Assembly (NCBI GenBank): GCA_946479435.1
Contig: CAMLFX010000006.1
Location: 1 to 57,547, forward strand
Source: an uncultured Sphingobacteriales bacterium
Lineage (GTDB): Bacteria > Bacteroidota > Bacteroidia > Chitinophagales > Chitinophagaceae
DNA length: 57,547 nt
Direction of reading: 5' to 3'
The position numbers were made by a program, and so were the translations under genes. Positions 43,474-52,732 of the stretch are shown here, piece by piece; the stretch's first letter is position 1; each line of letters begins with the position of its first letter. Below the pieces are notes generated by a model. That model worked only from the letters and a program-made list of their open reading frames with translations. It was not told where the DNA came from and searched no databases.

Positions 43474-44739
43474 ATGCAATTGCTCATCAGGCAGGCCAAG
43501 ATTATAGATCCGGGTTCGGATTTTCATAACAAAACCGTAGATATACTTATTAAAAACGGTAAGATCATCTCTATTGGTCAACTGGATACCGATGCCGATA
43601 AAGTAATTGAAACAGATGGCCTGCATATAAGCAAAGGCTGGGTAGATATATTGGCCGACTATAGCGAACCGGGGCATGAACAAAAAGAAACAATCATATC
43701 CGGTTTATCAGCAGCGGCGGCAGGAGGTTTTACCGAAGTGCTTTTAGCACCCAATACTACTCCTGCTGTCAGTACAAAATCAATTGTTGAGTTCATCATC
43801 CGCAAAGCATTGGGCAATGTAGTTTCACTACATCCAATGGGCTCGGCCAGCAATAATATTGAAGGCAAAACGCTGGCTGAAATGCTGGATATGCGTGCCC
43901 AGGGCGCAGTTGCCTTTACCGATGGCTGGAAACCAATACAAAATGCCAATCTGGCACTTAAGGCGCTCGAATACATTAAAGCATTCAATGGTGTACTGTT
44001 GCAAATACCTGCCGAAGGAAGTTTATCAGCAGGTGGCTTGATGCACGAAGGAAGTACCTCTACAAGGCTGGGTATGGCAGGCATACCTGAAATGGCTGAA
44101 ACATTACTTATACATCGCGATCTGGAGTTGCTGCGCTATACAGGCTCAAGGTTACACATCAGTGGTATATCCTCTGCTGCAGGTGTGGATATGATAAGGA
44201 AAGCAAAAGCAGAAGGTTTGGATGTTACTTGTTCCGTAACCCCATACCACTTAGCACTTACCGATGAAGCACTTACAGGCTATAGCAGTCTTTATAAAGT
44301 AACGCCACCACTACGTACAGAGAATGACAGGAAGGCGTTAATAGAAGCCCTGGCTGATGGCACTATAGATTGCCTGGCTTCGCACCACAGGCCGCAAGAG
44401 TGGGATGCCAAGGAAAAGGAATTTGAATATGCCGGTGAAGGGATGAATGTGCAGGAGATAGCCTACAATATTGCGCTTACCGCAATAGGTAAGAAAGTAA
44501 AAACCGACAGACTGGTTGATGCGCTGAGTATAAAACCACGCGCGATATTTAATTTACCCCCTGCTGAAATAGCAGAAGGTGCAGTTGCTAATCTTACATT
44601 GTTCACCACAACAGGTGGTATCAACTATAGTACACAAGACATCAGGTCTGTTTCCAAAAACAATCCTTTTATAGGTAAAGACCTGCAAGGGCAGGTTATT
44701 GGCATCGTAAACAATAACAAACTACACCTAAACAAATAA
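43474..44739 (+). CDS. Dihydroorotase homologue without the catalytic residues
   Basis: 421 residues, with an amidohydrolase barrel and the order of dihydroorotase motifs kept. The active-site residues are changed: the H-x-H metal site before E-P-G reads ILADYSEPG; the usual h-C-E-D reads QIPAE; the P-H-H-L motif is PYHL; and the T-D-H-A-P-H motif with the catalytic Asp is SHHRPQ. It should not bind the two zinc ions. Such forms act as a structural partner of aspartate transcarbamoylase in some bacteria. Here the neighbours are envelope genes, and no pyrB is present, so another role is possible. A DUF4199 gene follows after three bases. Confidence 0.88.
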   Translation: MQLLIRQAKIIDPGSDFHNKTVDILIKNGKIISIGQLDTDADKVIETDGLHISKGWVDILADYSEPGHEQKETIISGLSAAAAGGFTEVLLAPNTTPAVSTKSIVEFIIRKALGNVVSLHPMGSASNNIEGKTLAEMLDMRAQGAVAFTDGWKPIQNANLALKALEYIKAFNGVLLQIPAEGSLSAGGLMHEGSTSTRLGMAGIPEMAETLLIHRDLELLRYTGSRLHISGISSAAGVDMIRKAKAEGLDVTCSVTPYHLALTDEALTGYSSLYKVTPPLRTENDRKALIEALADGTIDCLASHHRPQEWDAKEKEFEYAGEGMNVQEIAYNIALTAIGKKVKTDRLVDALSIKPRAIFNLPPAEIAEGAVANLTLFTTTGGINYSTQDIRSVSKNNPFIGKDLQGQVIGIVNNNKLHLNK

Positions 44740-44742
44740 GCT

Positions 44743-45255
44743 ATGGAAAAGAAAAAAACCCACATGGTATATGGCCTGTTTACAGCAATAGCTGCCATCA
44801 TCTTAGGCCTTGTATTACATTTTACAGGTTTGTCTTTCGAGCCTTGGGCACAATGGGTAACCCTCGGCGTTTTATTGGTAGGTTTAATATTGAATGGAAT
44901 GGCTTTCTCGAAAGAGAACGGCGGCATTGTAACTTTTGGACAAGTATTCAGTAGTTGTTTTAAGGCTACAGCTATTTATACACTTATACTTATTGTCTGG
45001 TCTTTCATATCATTACTGATTTTTCCTGATATCATGGAAAAAGGTATGCAAATAGCTGAAGAGAGAATGACAAGCCAGGGCTTATCTGAAGAACAAATTG
45101 ATAAGGCGATGGAAATGACACGCAACAATTTTAAAGTGTTCATGGTAGGTGGCATCTTATTCATGACCATGTTTTGGGGTGCAATATTTTCTCTGCTTTC
45201 AGCAGCAATTGCTAAGAAAACCCCAAATGCGGCACCGCCTGCGCAAATGCAATAA
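44743..45255 (+). CDS. DUF4199 membrane protein
   Basis: 170 residues with four membrane helices (near 8-28, 35-53, 68-95 and 130-152) and a hydrophilic loop near 100-125 (KGMQIAEERMTSQGLSEEQI), which fits DUF4199. The family is found mainly in Bacteroidota and has no assigned function. It lies three bases after the dihydroorotase-like gene and just before the GT2 glycosyltransferase, an order I believe recurs in the phylum (from memory). Confidence 0.82.
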   Translation: MEKKKTHMVYGLFTAIAAIILGLVLHFTGLSFEPWAQWVTLGVLLVGLILNGMAFSKENGGIVTFGQVFSSCFKATAIYTLILIVWSFISLLIFPDIMEKGMQIAEERMTSQGLSEEQIDKAMEMTRNNFKVFMVGGILFMTMFWGAIFSLLSAAIAKKTPNAAPPAQMQ

Positions 45256-45279
45256 CTATACAGTATTTTAGTGCAACCC

Positions 45280-46233
45280 ATGCAGATTGATATCTCTATC
45301 GTAGTACCTCTTTATAATGAAGAGGAATCATTACCGGAACTTGTTGACTGGATCGAGAAAGTATGTACTGAACTTGGTTATATACACGAGGTAATAATGG
45401 TGGATGATGGTAGCACTGACAATAGCTGGTATGTGGTGCAGCAACTGGCAGCACAATACCCTGCGGTAAAAGGTATTAAATTTCAGCGCAACTATGGTAA
45501 AAGTGCTGCACTAAATGAAGGATTCAAAGCGGCCCTGGGTAATGTGGTCATTACTATGGATGCAGATCTGCAGGATAGCCCCGATGAGATACCTGAACTT
45601 TACCGCATGATAATGGCCGATGGTTTCGATATGGTGAGCGGCTGGAAAAAAGTAAGGCACGATAACACATTTACAAAGAATCTTCCTTCCAAATTATATA
45701 ATTCGGTTAACCGCGCTGTATCGGGCATTAAGTTGCACGATATGAACTGCGGGCTGAAATCGTACCGCCGCAACGTAGTAAAAAGCATTGAGGTGTATGG
45801 TGAAATGCACCGTTTTATACCCGTACTGGCCAAAGCTGCGGGGTTCCGTAAAATAGGTGAAAAAGTAGTTGTGCACAGGGCGCGCAAATACGGAGTGTCA
45901 AAATTTGGCTGGGAGCGTTTTATCAATGGTTTTCTCGATCTGCTTACCATCCAGTTCGTAAGTAAGTTTGGTAAAAAACCTATGCACTTCTTTGGTAGTT
46001 TAGGCATGCTTACCTTTCTGGTAGGTTTCATCATGGCTATATGGATGGTGATTGAAAGGCTGAGTGTGGGTGAAAACTATGGCCTTACCAATAAACCACC
46101 ATTCTACATTGCATTGGCGGCTATGGTAATTGGTACCCAGTTTTTCCTTACAGGCTTCCTGGCCGAATTGACTTCGCGTAGCGCCGCCGACCGTAATCAT
46201 TACCTTATAGAAGAAAGAATAGGTAATCTTTAA
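45280..46233 (+). CDS. Family 2 glycosyltransferase, dolichol-phosphate-mannose-synthase/GtrB type
   Basis: 317 residues from the ATG at 45280; an in-frame GTG three codons earlier is possible. GT-A fold: ISIVVPLYNEEESLPEL at the start, VMVDDGSTDNSW near 40, the metal site MDADLQDSPDEIP near 90-102, and two C-terminal membrane helices (near 232-255 and 272-298). Enzymes of this type put a sugar on a polyprenyl phosphate at the inner membrane. It is the last gene of the BatA-like unit. The sugar cannot be read from the sequence. Confidence 0.92.
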   Translation: MQIDISIVVPLYNEEESLPELVDWIEKVCTELGYIHEVIMVDDGSTDNSWYVVQQLAAQYPAVKGIKFQRNYGKSAALNEGFKAALGNVVITMDADLQDSPDEIPELYRMIMADGFDMVSGWKKVRHDNTFTKNLPSKLYNSVNRAVSGIKLHDMNCGLKSYRRNVVKSIEVYGEMHRFIPVLAKAAGFRKIGEKVVVHRARKYGVSKFGWERFINGFLDLLTIQFVSKFGKKPMHFFGSLGMLTFLVGFIMAIWMVIERLSVGENYGLTNKPPFYIALAAMVIGTQFFLTGFLAELTSRSAADRNHYLIEERIGNL

Positions 46234-46274
46234 CTTTCCTCAATAGCCTCACATACAGCGGAATAGATAAATTT

Positions 46275-46305
46275 ATTGTCTGGTGACAATTAGGTAAACC
46301 ATTGT
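46275..46305. promoter_or_regulatory. ATTGTC operator-like sites before the DUF4197 gene
   Basis: A perfect palindrome ATTGTC-TGGT-GACAAT (46275-46290), then a third ATTGTC at 46300-46305 overlapping the likely -33 TTG. The position just upstream of the promoter suggests a dimeric regulator site. Confidence 0.4.
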
Positions 46306-46320
46306 CGCCTGTTTTGGTAT

Positions 46321-46328
46321 TATATTTG
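46321..46328 (+). promoter_or_regulatory. -7 promoter box for the DUF4197 gene
   Basis: TATATTTG, exact match, 34 bases before the ATG at 46363, with TTG 16 bases upstream (46302-46304). Confidence 0.55.
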
Positions 46329-46362
46329 AAATAGCTTTAAGGCATTTCGTAAAAGACTTATA

Positions 46363-47121
46363 ATGAGGATAGCAAAAGAATGGATGATAGGTGCGGCATT
46401 GTTGTTAACAGCAACAACTGCCAATGCACAATGGGGAAAGCTCTTTGATAAAGCTAATGGGGTATTGAACGATGCCGGTGTGAAAACAGGAAACACAGGC
46501 ACTACTACCGGTAGCTATACTAATAGCGAGGCCGTAACTGCATTGAAAGACGCCTTAAAAATAGGTGCCCAAAACGCATCAGGAAGGTTATCAACTGTTA
46601 ATGGTTTTTTTGGGAACCAGTTGATAAAAATATTAATGCCCCCCGAAGCCCAGAAAGTGGAAGCTGTAATGCGTTCTGCAGGTTTGGGAAGCTATGTTGA
46701 TAAAACAATTTTATCAATGAATCGTGCCGCTGAAGATGCTTCGGGTAAAGCTGTGAATATATTCGTCAATGCTATTACCACCATGTCTGTGCAAGATGGT
46801 ATTTCTATTGTAAGAGGTGGACAAGGCGCTGCAACTAACTATCTGAAGGCAAAAACTACCCAGCAACTTACCAATGCATTCAGGCCGGTTATACAGAATT
46901 CACTCAGCAAAGTGAACGCCACTAAATATTGGGCTGATGTTTTTAACTTGTATAATAAACTACCTATATCAAACAATAAAGTAAACCCTGATCTTACCGC
47001 TTATGTAACAGAACGTGCTTTGAATGGCTTATTTGTTACCATAGCCGATGAAGAAAATAAAATAAGAACGAATCCTGCAGCAAGGGTTACAGATATACTG
47101 AAGAAGGTTTTCGGTAAGTAA
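46363..47121 (+). CDS. Exported DUF4197 protein
   Basis: 252 residues with a signal peptide (MRIAKEWMIGAALLLTATTANAQ). The mature part begins with a glycine/threonine-rich linker, then the helical DUF4197 domain: SEAVTALKDALKIGAQNAS near 51-69, a KILMPPEAQKVE segment near 89-100 and the C-terminal TERALNGLFVTIADEENKIR region near 217-236. These proteins are periplasmic, widespread and of unknown function. Its own promoter with a palindromic site lies upstream; the DUF349 gene follows after 51 bases. Confidence 0.88.
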   Translation: MRIAKEWMIGAALLLTATTANAQWGKLFDKANGVLNDAGVKTGNTGTTTGSYTNSEAVTALKDALKIGAQNASGRLSTVNGFFGNQLIKILMPPEAQKVEAVMRSAGLGSYVDKTILSMNRAAEDASGKAVNIFVNAITTMSVQDGISIVRGGQGAATNYLKAKTTQQLTNAFRPVIQNSLSKVNATKYWADVFNLYNKLPISNNKVNPDLTAYVTERALNGLFVTIADEENKIRTNPAARVTDILKKVFGK

Positions 47122-47172
47122 TGCACAACTAAATCAGACACATAAAGTACCAATTTGTAAAAGGCACCAATA

Positions 47173-48738
47173 ATGACACAAGAAGCCAGCAACACACTAT
47201 CAGCCTGGTGGGATACTATATCTTTCCCCGGCAAGGAACAATATTCACTAAACGAAACCGGAGATTTGATATTGAACGGTAATGGCCCTTTCAGGGAAAG
47301 GATCATCGGCACACTAACCGATAATGCTGCTATTACTTTCAAAGCTTTGACTGATAAATTTCCTGAGGTGGAAGCAAAAGTGTCGGAACTTGAAACAGAA
47401 TGGGCAGGTGCCGAAGACAAATTAAAATTGTTTGGTAAAGTAGAAAGAGTAAAAGAGTACTTGAAACATACCAATGCAGCAGGCGATTTTAAAATGCTGT
47501 ACGATAAACTGGCTCTTATAGATGCGGAACTAAACGGATTGGTACAAAAGAACTATGATGCAAGGCTGGATTTGGTGAAAAGGGCTGAAGCCATTGCGGA
47601 AAGTGAAGACTGGAAAGATGCTACCCAAAAATTTAAAGAGATAACTGAAGAGTGGAAAAATACGGGCCATATAGATAAAGAAAAAAGCGACGAGCTATGG
47701 GGCAGGCTGGATGCAGCCAAGAATAAGTTCTTCGACCGCAAACGCCAGCACAGCGAAGATGTAGAAAAGGACATGCTGCAAAACCTGGACCTGAAAATGG
47801 AACTGGTTGAGAAAGCAGAAAAGTTGGCCGCCTCTGAAAACTGGAAGGAGACAACGGAAGCATTTAAGCAACTGATGGATGAATGGAAACATACAGGTAA
47901 AACACTGCATGATAAGAACGAGGAGCTTTGGAATCGCTTTATTCAGGCCAAGAATGCATTTTACGACAGGAAAAAAGTACACTTCGAGAGCATACAGGTA
48001 GAGCAGGAAGCCAACCAGTTGAAAAAAGAAGCACTGATAGAGCAGGCAGAAGCTATGAAAGATAATACAGATTGGGGCCCGGCTACACAAGCATTTACCA
48101 ACCTGTTTGAAGAGTGGAAGAAGGTAGGTAAAGTGCCTATTGAAAAAGCGGAAGAACTGTGGGCCAAATTCAACGCTGCCCGCGAACATTTTTTCCAGGC
48201 TAAGAGGCATCATTTCGAAACAGTGAAAGTAGCGCTCAGTGATAACTACGCCCAAAAAATGGGGTTGTTAAAAAGGGCCGAAATATTGCAGCATTCTAAA
48301 AACTGGCGCGAAGCCACTGCTGAGATAAATGAGCTGATGGATGAATGGAAAAAGATAGGTCCTGTACCGCGTGAGCATAGCAACGAAATATGGGAAAAAT
48401 TCATTGCAGCGCGTAAAAACTTTTTTGCACGTAAAGATGCGGATAGAGAAAGGAGGCAGGAACAAGTGGAAAGACAAAAAGAATATAAGAGCAAGCAAGC
48501 TGCGGGCTTTGTACACAAGCTGGAGGATGAAATAGAAGAAGAACAGGAAAGGCTTGCAGACTTTAAAGAAGGTTTGCAGAATATAACCCCCGGCCTTAAA
48601 GAAGAAGAGCTAAGGGCACATCTTACCAAACTCATAGCCCAAACCGAACAGAAAATAGCGCATAAACAACAAAAGCTGGAAGAAGTAAAAGCTCAGGCCA
48701 TAAACAGCGGTACAGGAGATAAAAACGAAAATGTGTAA
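47173..48738 (+). CDS. DUF349 repeat protein
   Basis: 521 residues with at least four DUF349 repeats (about 128-200, 203-275, 280-345 and 352-422) and a possible degenerate one before them. Each has the form K-A-E-x-h...W-x-x-A-T-x-x-F-x-x-h-x-x-E-W-K-x-h-G...W-x-x-F-x-x-A-R-x-x-F-F. The rest (about 430-515) is a long charged coiled coil. All-helical and cytosolic, with no signal peptide. Function unknown; a binding or scaffold role is inferred from the repeats. Confidence 0.88.
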   Translation: MTQEASNTLSAWWDTISFPGKEQYSLNETGDLILNGNGPFRERIIGTLTDNAAITFKALTDKFPEVEAKVSELETEWAGAEDKLKLFGKVERVKEYLKHTNAAGDFKMLYDKLALIDAELNGLVQKNYDARLDLVKRAEAIAESEDWKDATQKFKEITEEWKNTGHIDKEKSDELWGRLDAAKNKFFDRKRQHSEDVEKDMLQNLDLKMELVEKAEKLAASENWKETTEAFKQLMDEWKHTGKTLHDKNEELWNRFIQAKNAFYDRKKVHFESIQVEQEANQLKKEALIEQAEAMKDNTDWGPATQAFTNLFEEWKKVGKVPIEKAEELWAKFNAAREHFFQAKRHHFETVKVALSDNYAQKMGLLKRAEILQHSKNWREATAEINELMDEWKKIGPVPREHSNEIWEKFIAARKNFFARKDADRERRQEQVERQKEYKSKQAAGFVHKLEDEIEEEQERLADFKEGLQNITPGLKEEELRAHLTKLIAQTEQKIAHKQQKLEEVKAQAINSGTGDKNENV

Positions 48739-48810
48739 AACAAGCACATTTACTATTTAGCTACTAGCCTAAGGGTTTCGTAACTTCATTGCTGCAATCT
48801 TTAGTGTGCA

Positions 48811-51800
48811 ATGATCATCAACGAACAACTTTTTCTTCAACGATATAATAACCTTAACGAGCAACAAAAACAGGCTGTAGATGCTATCTACGGCCCTGTT
48901 ATGGTTATAGCAGGCCCCGGTACCGGTAAAACGGAAGTACTATCGGTACGCATAGCCAACCTGTTGCGCAGCGAAGCACAGGTGCAACCAGCCGAGATAC
49001 TTTGCCTTACCTATACCGATGAGGCAACCAACTCCATGCGCAACCGTCTTACCCAGATAATAGGTACGGCGGCGCATAAAGTAAACATCGTCACCTTCCA
49101 TGCTTTTTGTAACAACGTAATCCAGGCCAACAGCGAAAACTTCAGCCTGCGTTCATTGCAACCCATTACCGACCTTGAACGTACTGAACTGCTCTATGAA
49201 ATATTCGAAACACTGCCACAGGGACATATACTTAGAAAGCTAAGCGGTAATATATACTACGACGCAGGCCGCTTGAATCGCCTGTTCGATTTCATGAAGC
49301 GCGAACACCTTTCTGCTGCTGATATAGAAACTGCAGTTGAAACATACAATGCCAGCCTGTCCGAGCGTGAAGAGTATGTATATAAAAGAGCAGGTAAAGG
49401 TTTTGCCAAGGGCGACCTCAAACAAGCCCAGATAGATGATGAGATAAGAAAGATGTCGCAGACACGCGCTGCTGCGGGCTTATACGAAGTCTATAACGAA
49501 CGTATGCGCGAAATGGGCCGCTACGATTTCAATGATATGATCGTTTGGGTGCTTGAAGAATTCAAGAACAATCCTGCATTACTGCAAAGCTACCAGGAGC
49601 GTTACCAGTTTATTTTGGTCGATGAGTTTCAGGATACTAATGGCGCACAGAATGAACTGATCAATGAACTGACACAGTTCTGGGACGATCCCAATCTTTT
49701 TGTAGTGGGCGATGATGACCAATCTATTTACGAATTCCAGGGCGCACGTATCCGCAACATTATCGACTTCTACCAGAAATTTAAAGAATCGATACAGGTT
49801 ATTGTGCTGCCACAAAACTACCGTTCATCGCAACCGATACTCGATAAAGCCACTGCAACTATTCAAAACAATTTACAGCGCCTTATCTATCAGCTAAAAG
49901 ATTTACAACTTGATAAAAACATCGTAGCATCGCACCCGCGCTTTGCCGGTGGTAAGGATACTGTTCAGCCTCTGGTAACCGCATACAGCAATGTGGTGCA
50001 TGAAGAAGCCGATGTACTGATGCAGATTGAACAATTGCGTGCGGAAGGCATACCACTCAACGAAGTAGCTATCATCTACGCACAGCACAAGCAGGCGGAT
50101 AATATTATGGCGCTGATGGACCGCATAGGTATGCCATATAGTGTAAAGAAGCAGGTGAATGTTTTAGAACTACCACTCATTCAGCAGATCATCAACTTGC
50201 TGCGCTATCTCGACGACGAGAAAAAAGCACCATTCAGTGCAGAACATATTTTGTTCGGCATCATGCACACGCCCTACTACGAAATAGACCCAACAGATAT
50301 TGCAATGCTCGCATTGTATATACAAACCAACAAGGCAAAAGATAAAAGCCTTGGGTATTGGCGTTTGGTATTGGCGAATGGTTTGTTGCTGGAATCACTC
50401 AACCTGAAAACGGTTGAAGCGCTCAGACGCTTAGGCGATAATATCAATAACTGGTTGCGACTACAACAGGAGTTGCCTGTACCCTTACTTATTGAACATA
50501 TATTACACGAAAGCGGTATTGTACAGCATTTGCTGAAAGAAAAAGATCATGTATGGCAAATGCAGGTTTTGCATACCTTCTTCGATTTTGTTCGTGAAAC
50601 TTATGCACGGAATCACCGAACAGGTATTACTGATCTGCTGCGTATGATAGACCGCATGCAGTTGGAGAACATCAGCATACCGGTGCAAAAAATAGTGCAA
50701 AACGAAAATGGTGTAAAACTCTACACAGCACATGGCGCCAAAGGCAATGAATTTGAATATGTGTATTTAATAGGCGTTACCAAAAACTTTTGGGAAGCAC
50801 GTAAAGGTGCAGGCAATGAATACAAACTACCCGATACTATAACCAGTACCGATGACGATGCAGACAAAACCTACAAGACAGAAGTAGCACGTCGTTTATT
50901 TTATGTAGCCCTTACCCGTGCTAAAAAAATGCTGCACGTATCTTATGCAGTTGCTGATAACCAGGGTAAGCCAATAGAACATTCAGTATTTATTGATGAG
51001 ATAAGCACTGCCGATGAACGTGTAAATAAACAGGTGACAAGTGAAGAGGTCATTAAGCATATAGCATGGGCTATGCAGCCGGTGCCTGAAGTGCGTATAT
51101 CATTGGCTAACCATAAATGGATAGACATGGTATTGCAGCAGTTCATTATGAGCTATACCACCCTGTCCAAGTACCTGCGCTGCCCGCTTAGTTACTATTA
51201 CGAAACATTGCTGCGTGTACCTTACCTGAAGAATGATGCGTTGGCTTACGGTAGTGCATTGCACTATGCGCTGGAGCGCATGTTCAAACTGATGAAAGAA
51301 AGGAATGGTGAGTTCCCAACAAAAGAAGAAGTGATCACTGTTTTCAGAACAGGTATGTATTCAGAACAGGAGTCATTTACGCCATTGCAATACGAACGCA
51401 GAATGGAGCAAGGCGAAACAACCATATCCGATTATTACGATAAGTACCTGCCCACCTTCTCGAAAAATGTTGAGATAGAATATAAAGTACCCCGTTACAT
51501 TTTAGATGGTGTACCCGTAACGGGGAAGATTGATAAGATGGAGTTTGACGGTGATACCTGCACGGTGGTAGATTACAAAAGCGGCGACCCGGACAGGTCG
51601 GCAGGAGCTTATACAATGCCGCCAAATGATAAAGAACCGCTGGGGGGCGACTACTGGCGACAAATGGTATTTTATAAACTGATACTCGAAAATAATCCTG
51701 ACCGTCAAATAAAAGTAGGCAAAGGTATTTTCGATTATATAGAAAAAGGTAGAACCACAGGGCAATACAAACGCGTGCAGGTGCCTGTTTTTCCGCAAGA

Positions 51801-51960
51801 TGAAACCACCGTTCGCCAGCAAATGAAACAAGCCTACGCGGGCATTATGAACCACGACTTCGATAAAGGTTGCGGTAAGCCCGATTGCTACTGGTGCAAC
51901 TTTGCCCGCCAATACAAGCTGGTGAAGGAAGAAGAGGTAGCAGAAATTGATGATATATAG
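48811..51960 (+). CDS. UvrD-type helicase fused to a PD-(D/E)XK nuclease with iron-sulfur ligands
   Basis: 1049 residues. SF1A helicase motifs in order: Walker A AGPGTGKT (K40), VTFHAFCNNVI, VDEFQDTN near 271-278, GDDDQSIYEFQGA near 300-312, LPQNYRSSQ near 333-341, AHGAKGNEFEYVYL near 641-654 and RLFYVALTRAKK near 695-706. From about 770 comes a RecB-like nuclease domain with GKIDKMEFDGD...VVDYKSGD near 906-930. A cysteine in YLRCPLSYYYE and three more in GCGKPDCYWC near the end match the AddB/Cas4-type 4Fe-4S staple. It probably unwinds and trims broken DNA for repair. No AddA partner is adjacent. Confidence 0.92.
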   Translation: MIINEQLFLQRYNNLNEQQKQAVDAIYGPVMVIAGPGTGKTEVLSVRIANLLRSEAQVQPAEILCLTYTDEATNSMRNRLTQIIGTAAHKVNIVTFHAFCNNVIQANSENFSLRSLQPITDLERTELLYEIFETLPQGHILRKLSGNIYYDAGRLNRLFDFMKREHLSAADIETAVETYNASLSEREEYVYKRAGKGFAKGDLKQAQIDDEIRKMSQTRAAAGLYEVYNERMREMGRYDFNDMIVWVLEEFKNNPALLQSYQERYQFILVDEFQDTNGAQNELINELTQFWDDPNLFVVGDDDQSIYEFQGARIRNIIDFYQKFKESIQVIVLPQNYRSSQPILDKATATIQNNLQRLIYQLKDLQLDKNIVASHPRFAGGKDTVQPLVTAYSNVVHEEADVLMQIEQLRAEGIPLNEVAIIYAQHKQADNIMALMDRIGMPYSVKKQVNVLELPLIQQIINLLRYLDDEKKAPFSAEHILFGIMHTPYYEIDPTDIAMLALYIQTNKAKDKSLGYWRLVLANGLLLESLNLKTVEALRRLGDNINNWLRLQQELPVPLLIEHILHESGIVQHLLKEKDHVWQMQVLHTFFDFVRETYARNHRTGITDLLRMIDRMQLENISIPVQKIVQNENGVKLYTAHGAKGNEFEYVYLIGVTKNFWEARKGAGNEYKLPDTITSTDDDADKTYKTEVARRLFYVALTRAKKMLHVSYAVADNQGKPIEHSVFIDEISTADERVNKQVTSEEVIKHIAWAMQPVPEVRISLANHKWIDMVLQQFIMSYTTLSKYLRCPLSYYYETLLRVPYLKNDALAYGSALHYALERMFKLMKERNGEFPTKEEVITVFRTGMYSEQESFTPLQYERRMEQGETTISDYYDKYLPTFSKNVEIEYKVPRYILDGVPVTGKIDKMEFDGDTCTVVDYKSGDPDRSAGAYTMPPNDKEPLGGDYWRQMVFYKLILENNPDRQIKVGKGIFDYIEKGRTTGQYKRVQVPVFPQDETTVRQQMKQAYAGIMNHDFDKGCGKPDCYWCNFARQYKLVKEEEVAEIDDI

Positions 51961-51977
51961 GTTCCCTATAATTCTTT

Positions 51978-51985
51978 TACTTTTG
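51978..51985 (+). promoter_or_regulatory. -7 promoter box for the CoA-transferase genes
   Basis: TACTTTTG, exact match, 18 bases before the ATG at 52004. Confidence 0.55.
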
Positions 51986-52003
51986 ACAAAATTTTTCAGA
52001 TAG

Positions 52004-52702
52004 ATGAACAAAGTAGTAGCGAATGCTGAAGAAGCTATAAAAGATATAGAATCGGGTGCGGTATTGATGTTGGGTGGTTTTGGCCTTTGCGGCATACCCG
52101 AAAACTGTATTGCTGCCCTGGTAAAAAAAGGTATCAAAGATCTTACCTGCATATCCAACAATGCTGGGGTCGATGATTTTGGTATTGGCCTGATGCTGCA
52201 ACAAAAGCAAGTGAAGAAGATGATATCATCGTACGTAGGTGAGAATGCTGAATTTGAGCGCCAGCTCTTAAGTGGTGAACTGGAAGTGGAACTGGTACCA
52301 CAAGGTACACTGGCTACACGCTGCATGGCTGCGGGCTACGGTATGCCTGCAATCTTTACCCCTGCGGGTGTAGGTACTGAGGTGGCAGAAGGTAAGGAAG
52401 TAAGAAACTTCAATGGTAAAGATTACCTGATGGAGTATGCTTTCGATTCTGATTTTGCAATTGTAAAAGCCTGGAAGGGCGATGCCCAAGGCAACCTTAT
52501 TTTCAAGGATACCGCCCGCAATTTCAATCCACTAATGGCTATGGCGGGTAAAATAACTATTGCAGAGGTTGATGAATTGGTACCCGTTGGCGAACTGGAT
52601 CCCAACTTCGTACACACACCGGGTATTTATGTGCACCGCATCTTCCAGGGGGTTAATTATGAAAAGCGTATTGAACAACGCACTACCCGTAAACGCTCTT
52701 AA
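52004..52702 (+). CDS. scoA: 3-oxoacid CoA-transferase subunit A
   Basis: 232 residues. The glycine-rich MLGGFGLCGIPENCIAAL near residues 22-39 and the CISNNAGVDDFGIG segment near 49-62 are typical of family I CoA-transferase alpha subunits. With the B subunit it moves CoA from succinyl-CoA to acetoacetate, so it serves ketone-body or acetoacetate use, or leucine breakdown. The B subunit follows after 30 bases. The donor acid is inferred from similarity to the succinyl-CoA type and not proven. Confidence 0.92.
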   Translation: MNKVVANAEEAIKDIESGAVLMLGGFGLCGIPENCIAALVKKGIKDLTCISNNAGVDDFGIGLMLQQKQVKKMISSYVGENAEFERQLLSGELEVELVPQGTLATRCMAAGYGMPAIFTPAGVGTEVAEGKEVRNFNGKDYLMEYAFDSDFAIVKAWKGDAQGNLIFKDTARNFNPLMAMAGKITIAEVDELVPVGELDPNFVHTPGIYVHRIFQGVNYEKRIEQRTTRKRS

Positions 52703-52732
52703 TCACCATTTCATTTTTATCAATTAGAATTT

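Noticed and set aside
47560..48440. Tandem DNA repeat within the DUF349 gene
   Set aside because: The periodicity comes from repeated protein domains; the DNA copies are diverged.
51502..52326. Minus-strand ORF of 274 codons
   Set aside because: It runs antisense across the ends of two well-supported genes (helicase-nuclease and CoA-transferase A) and shows no motif.
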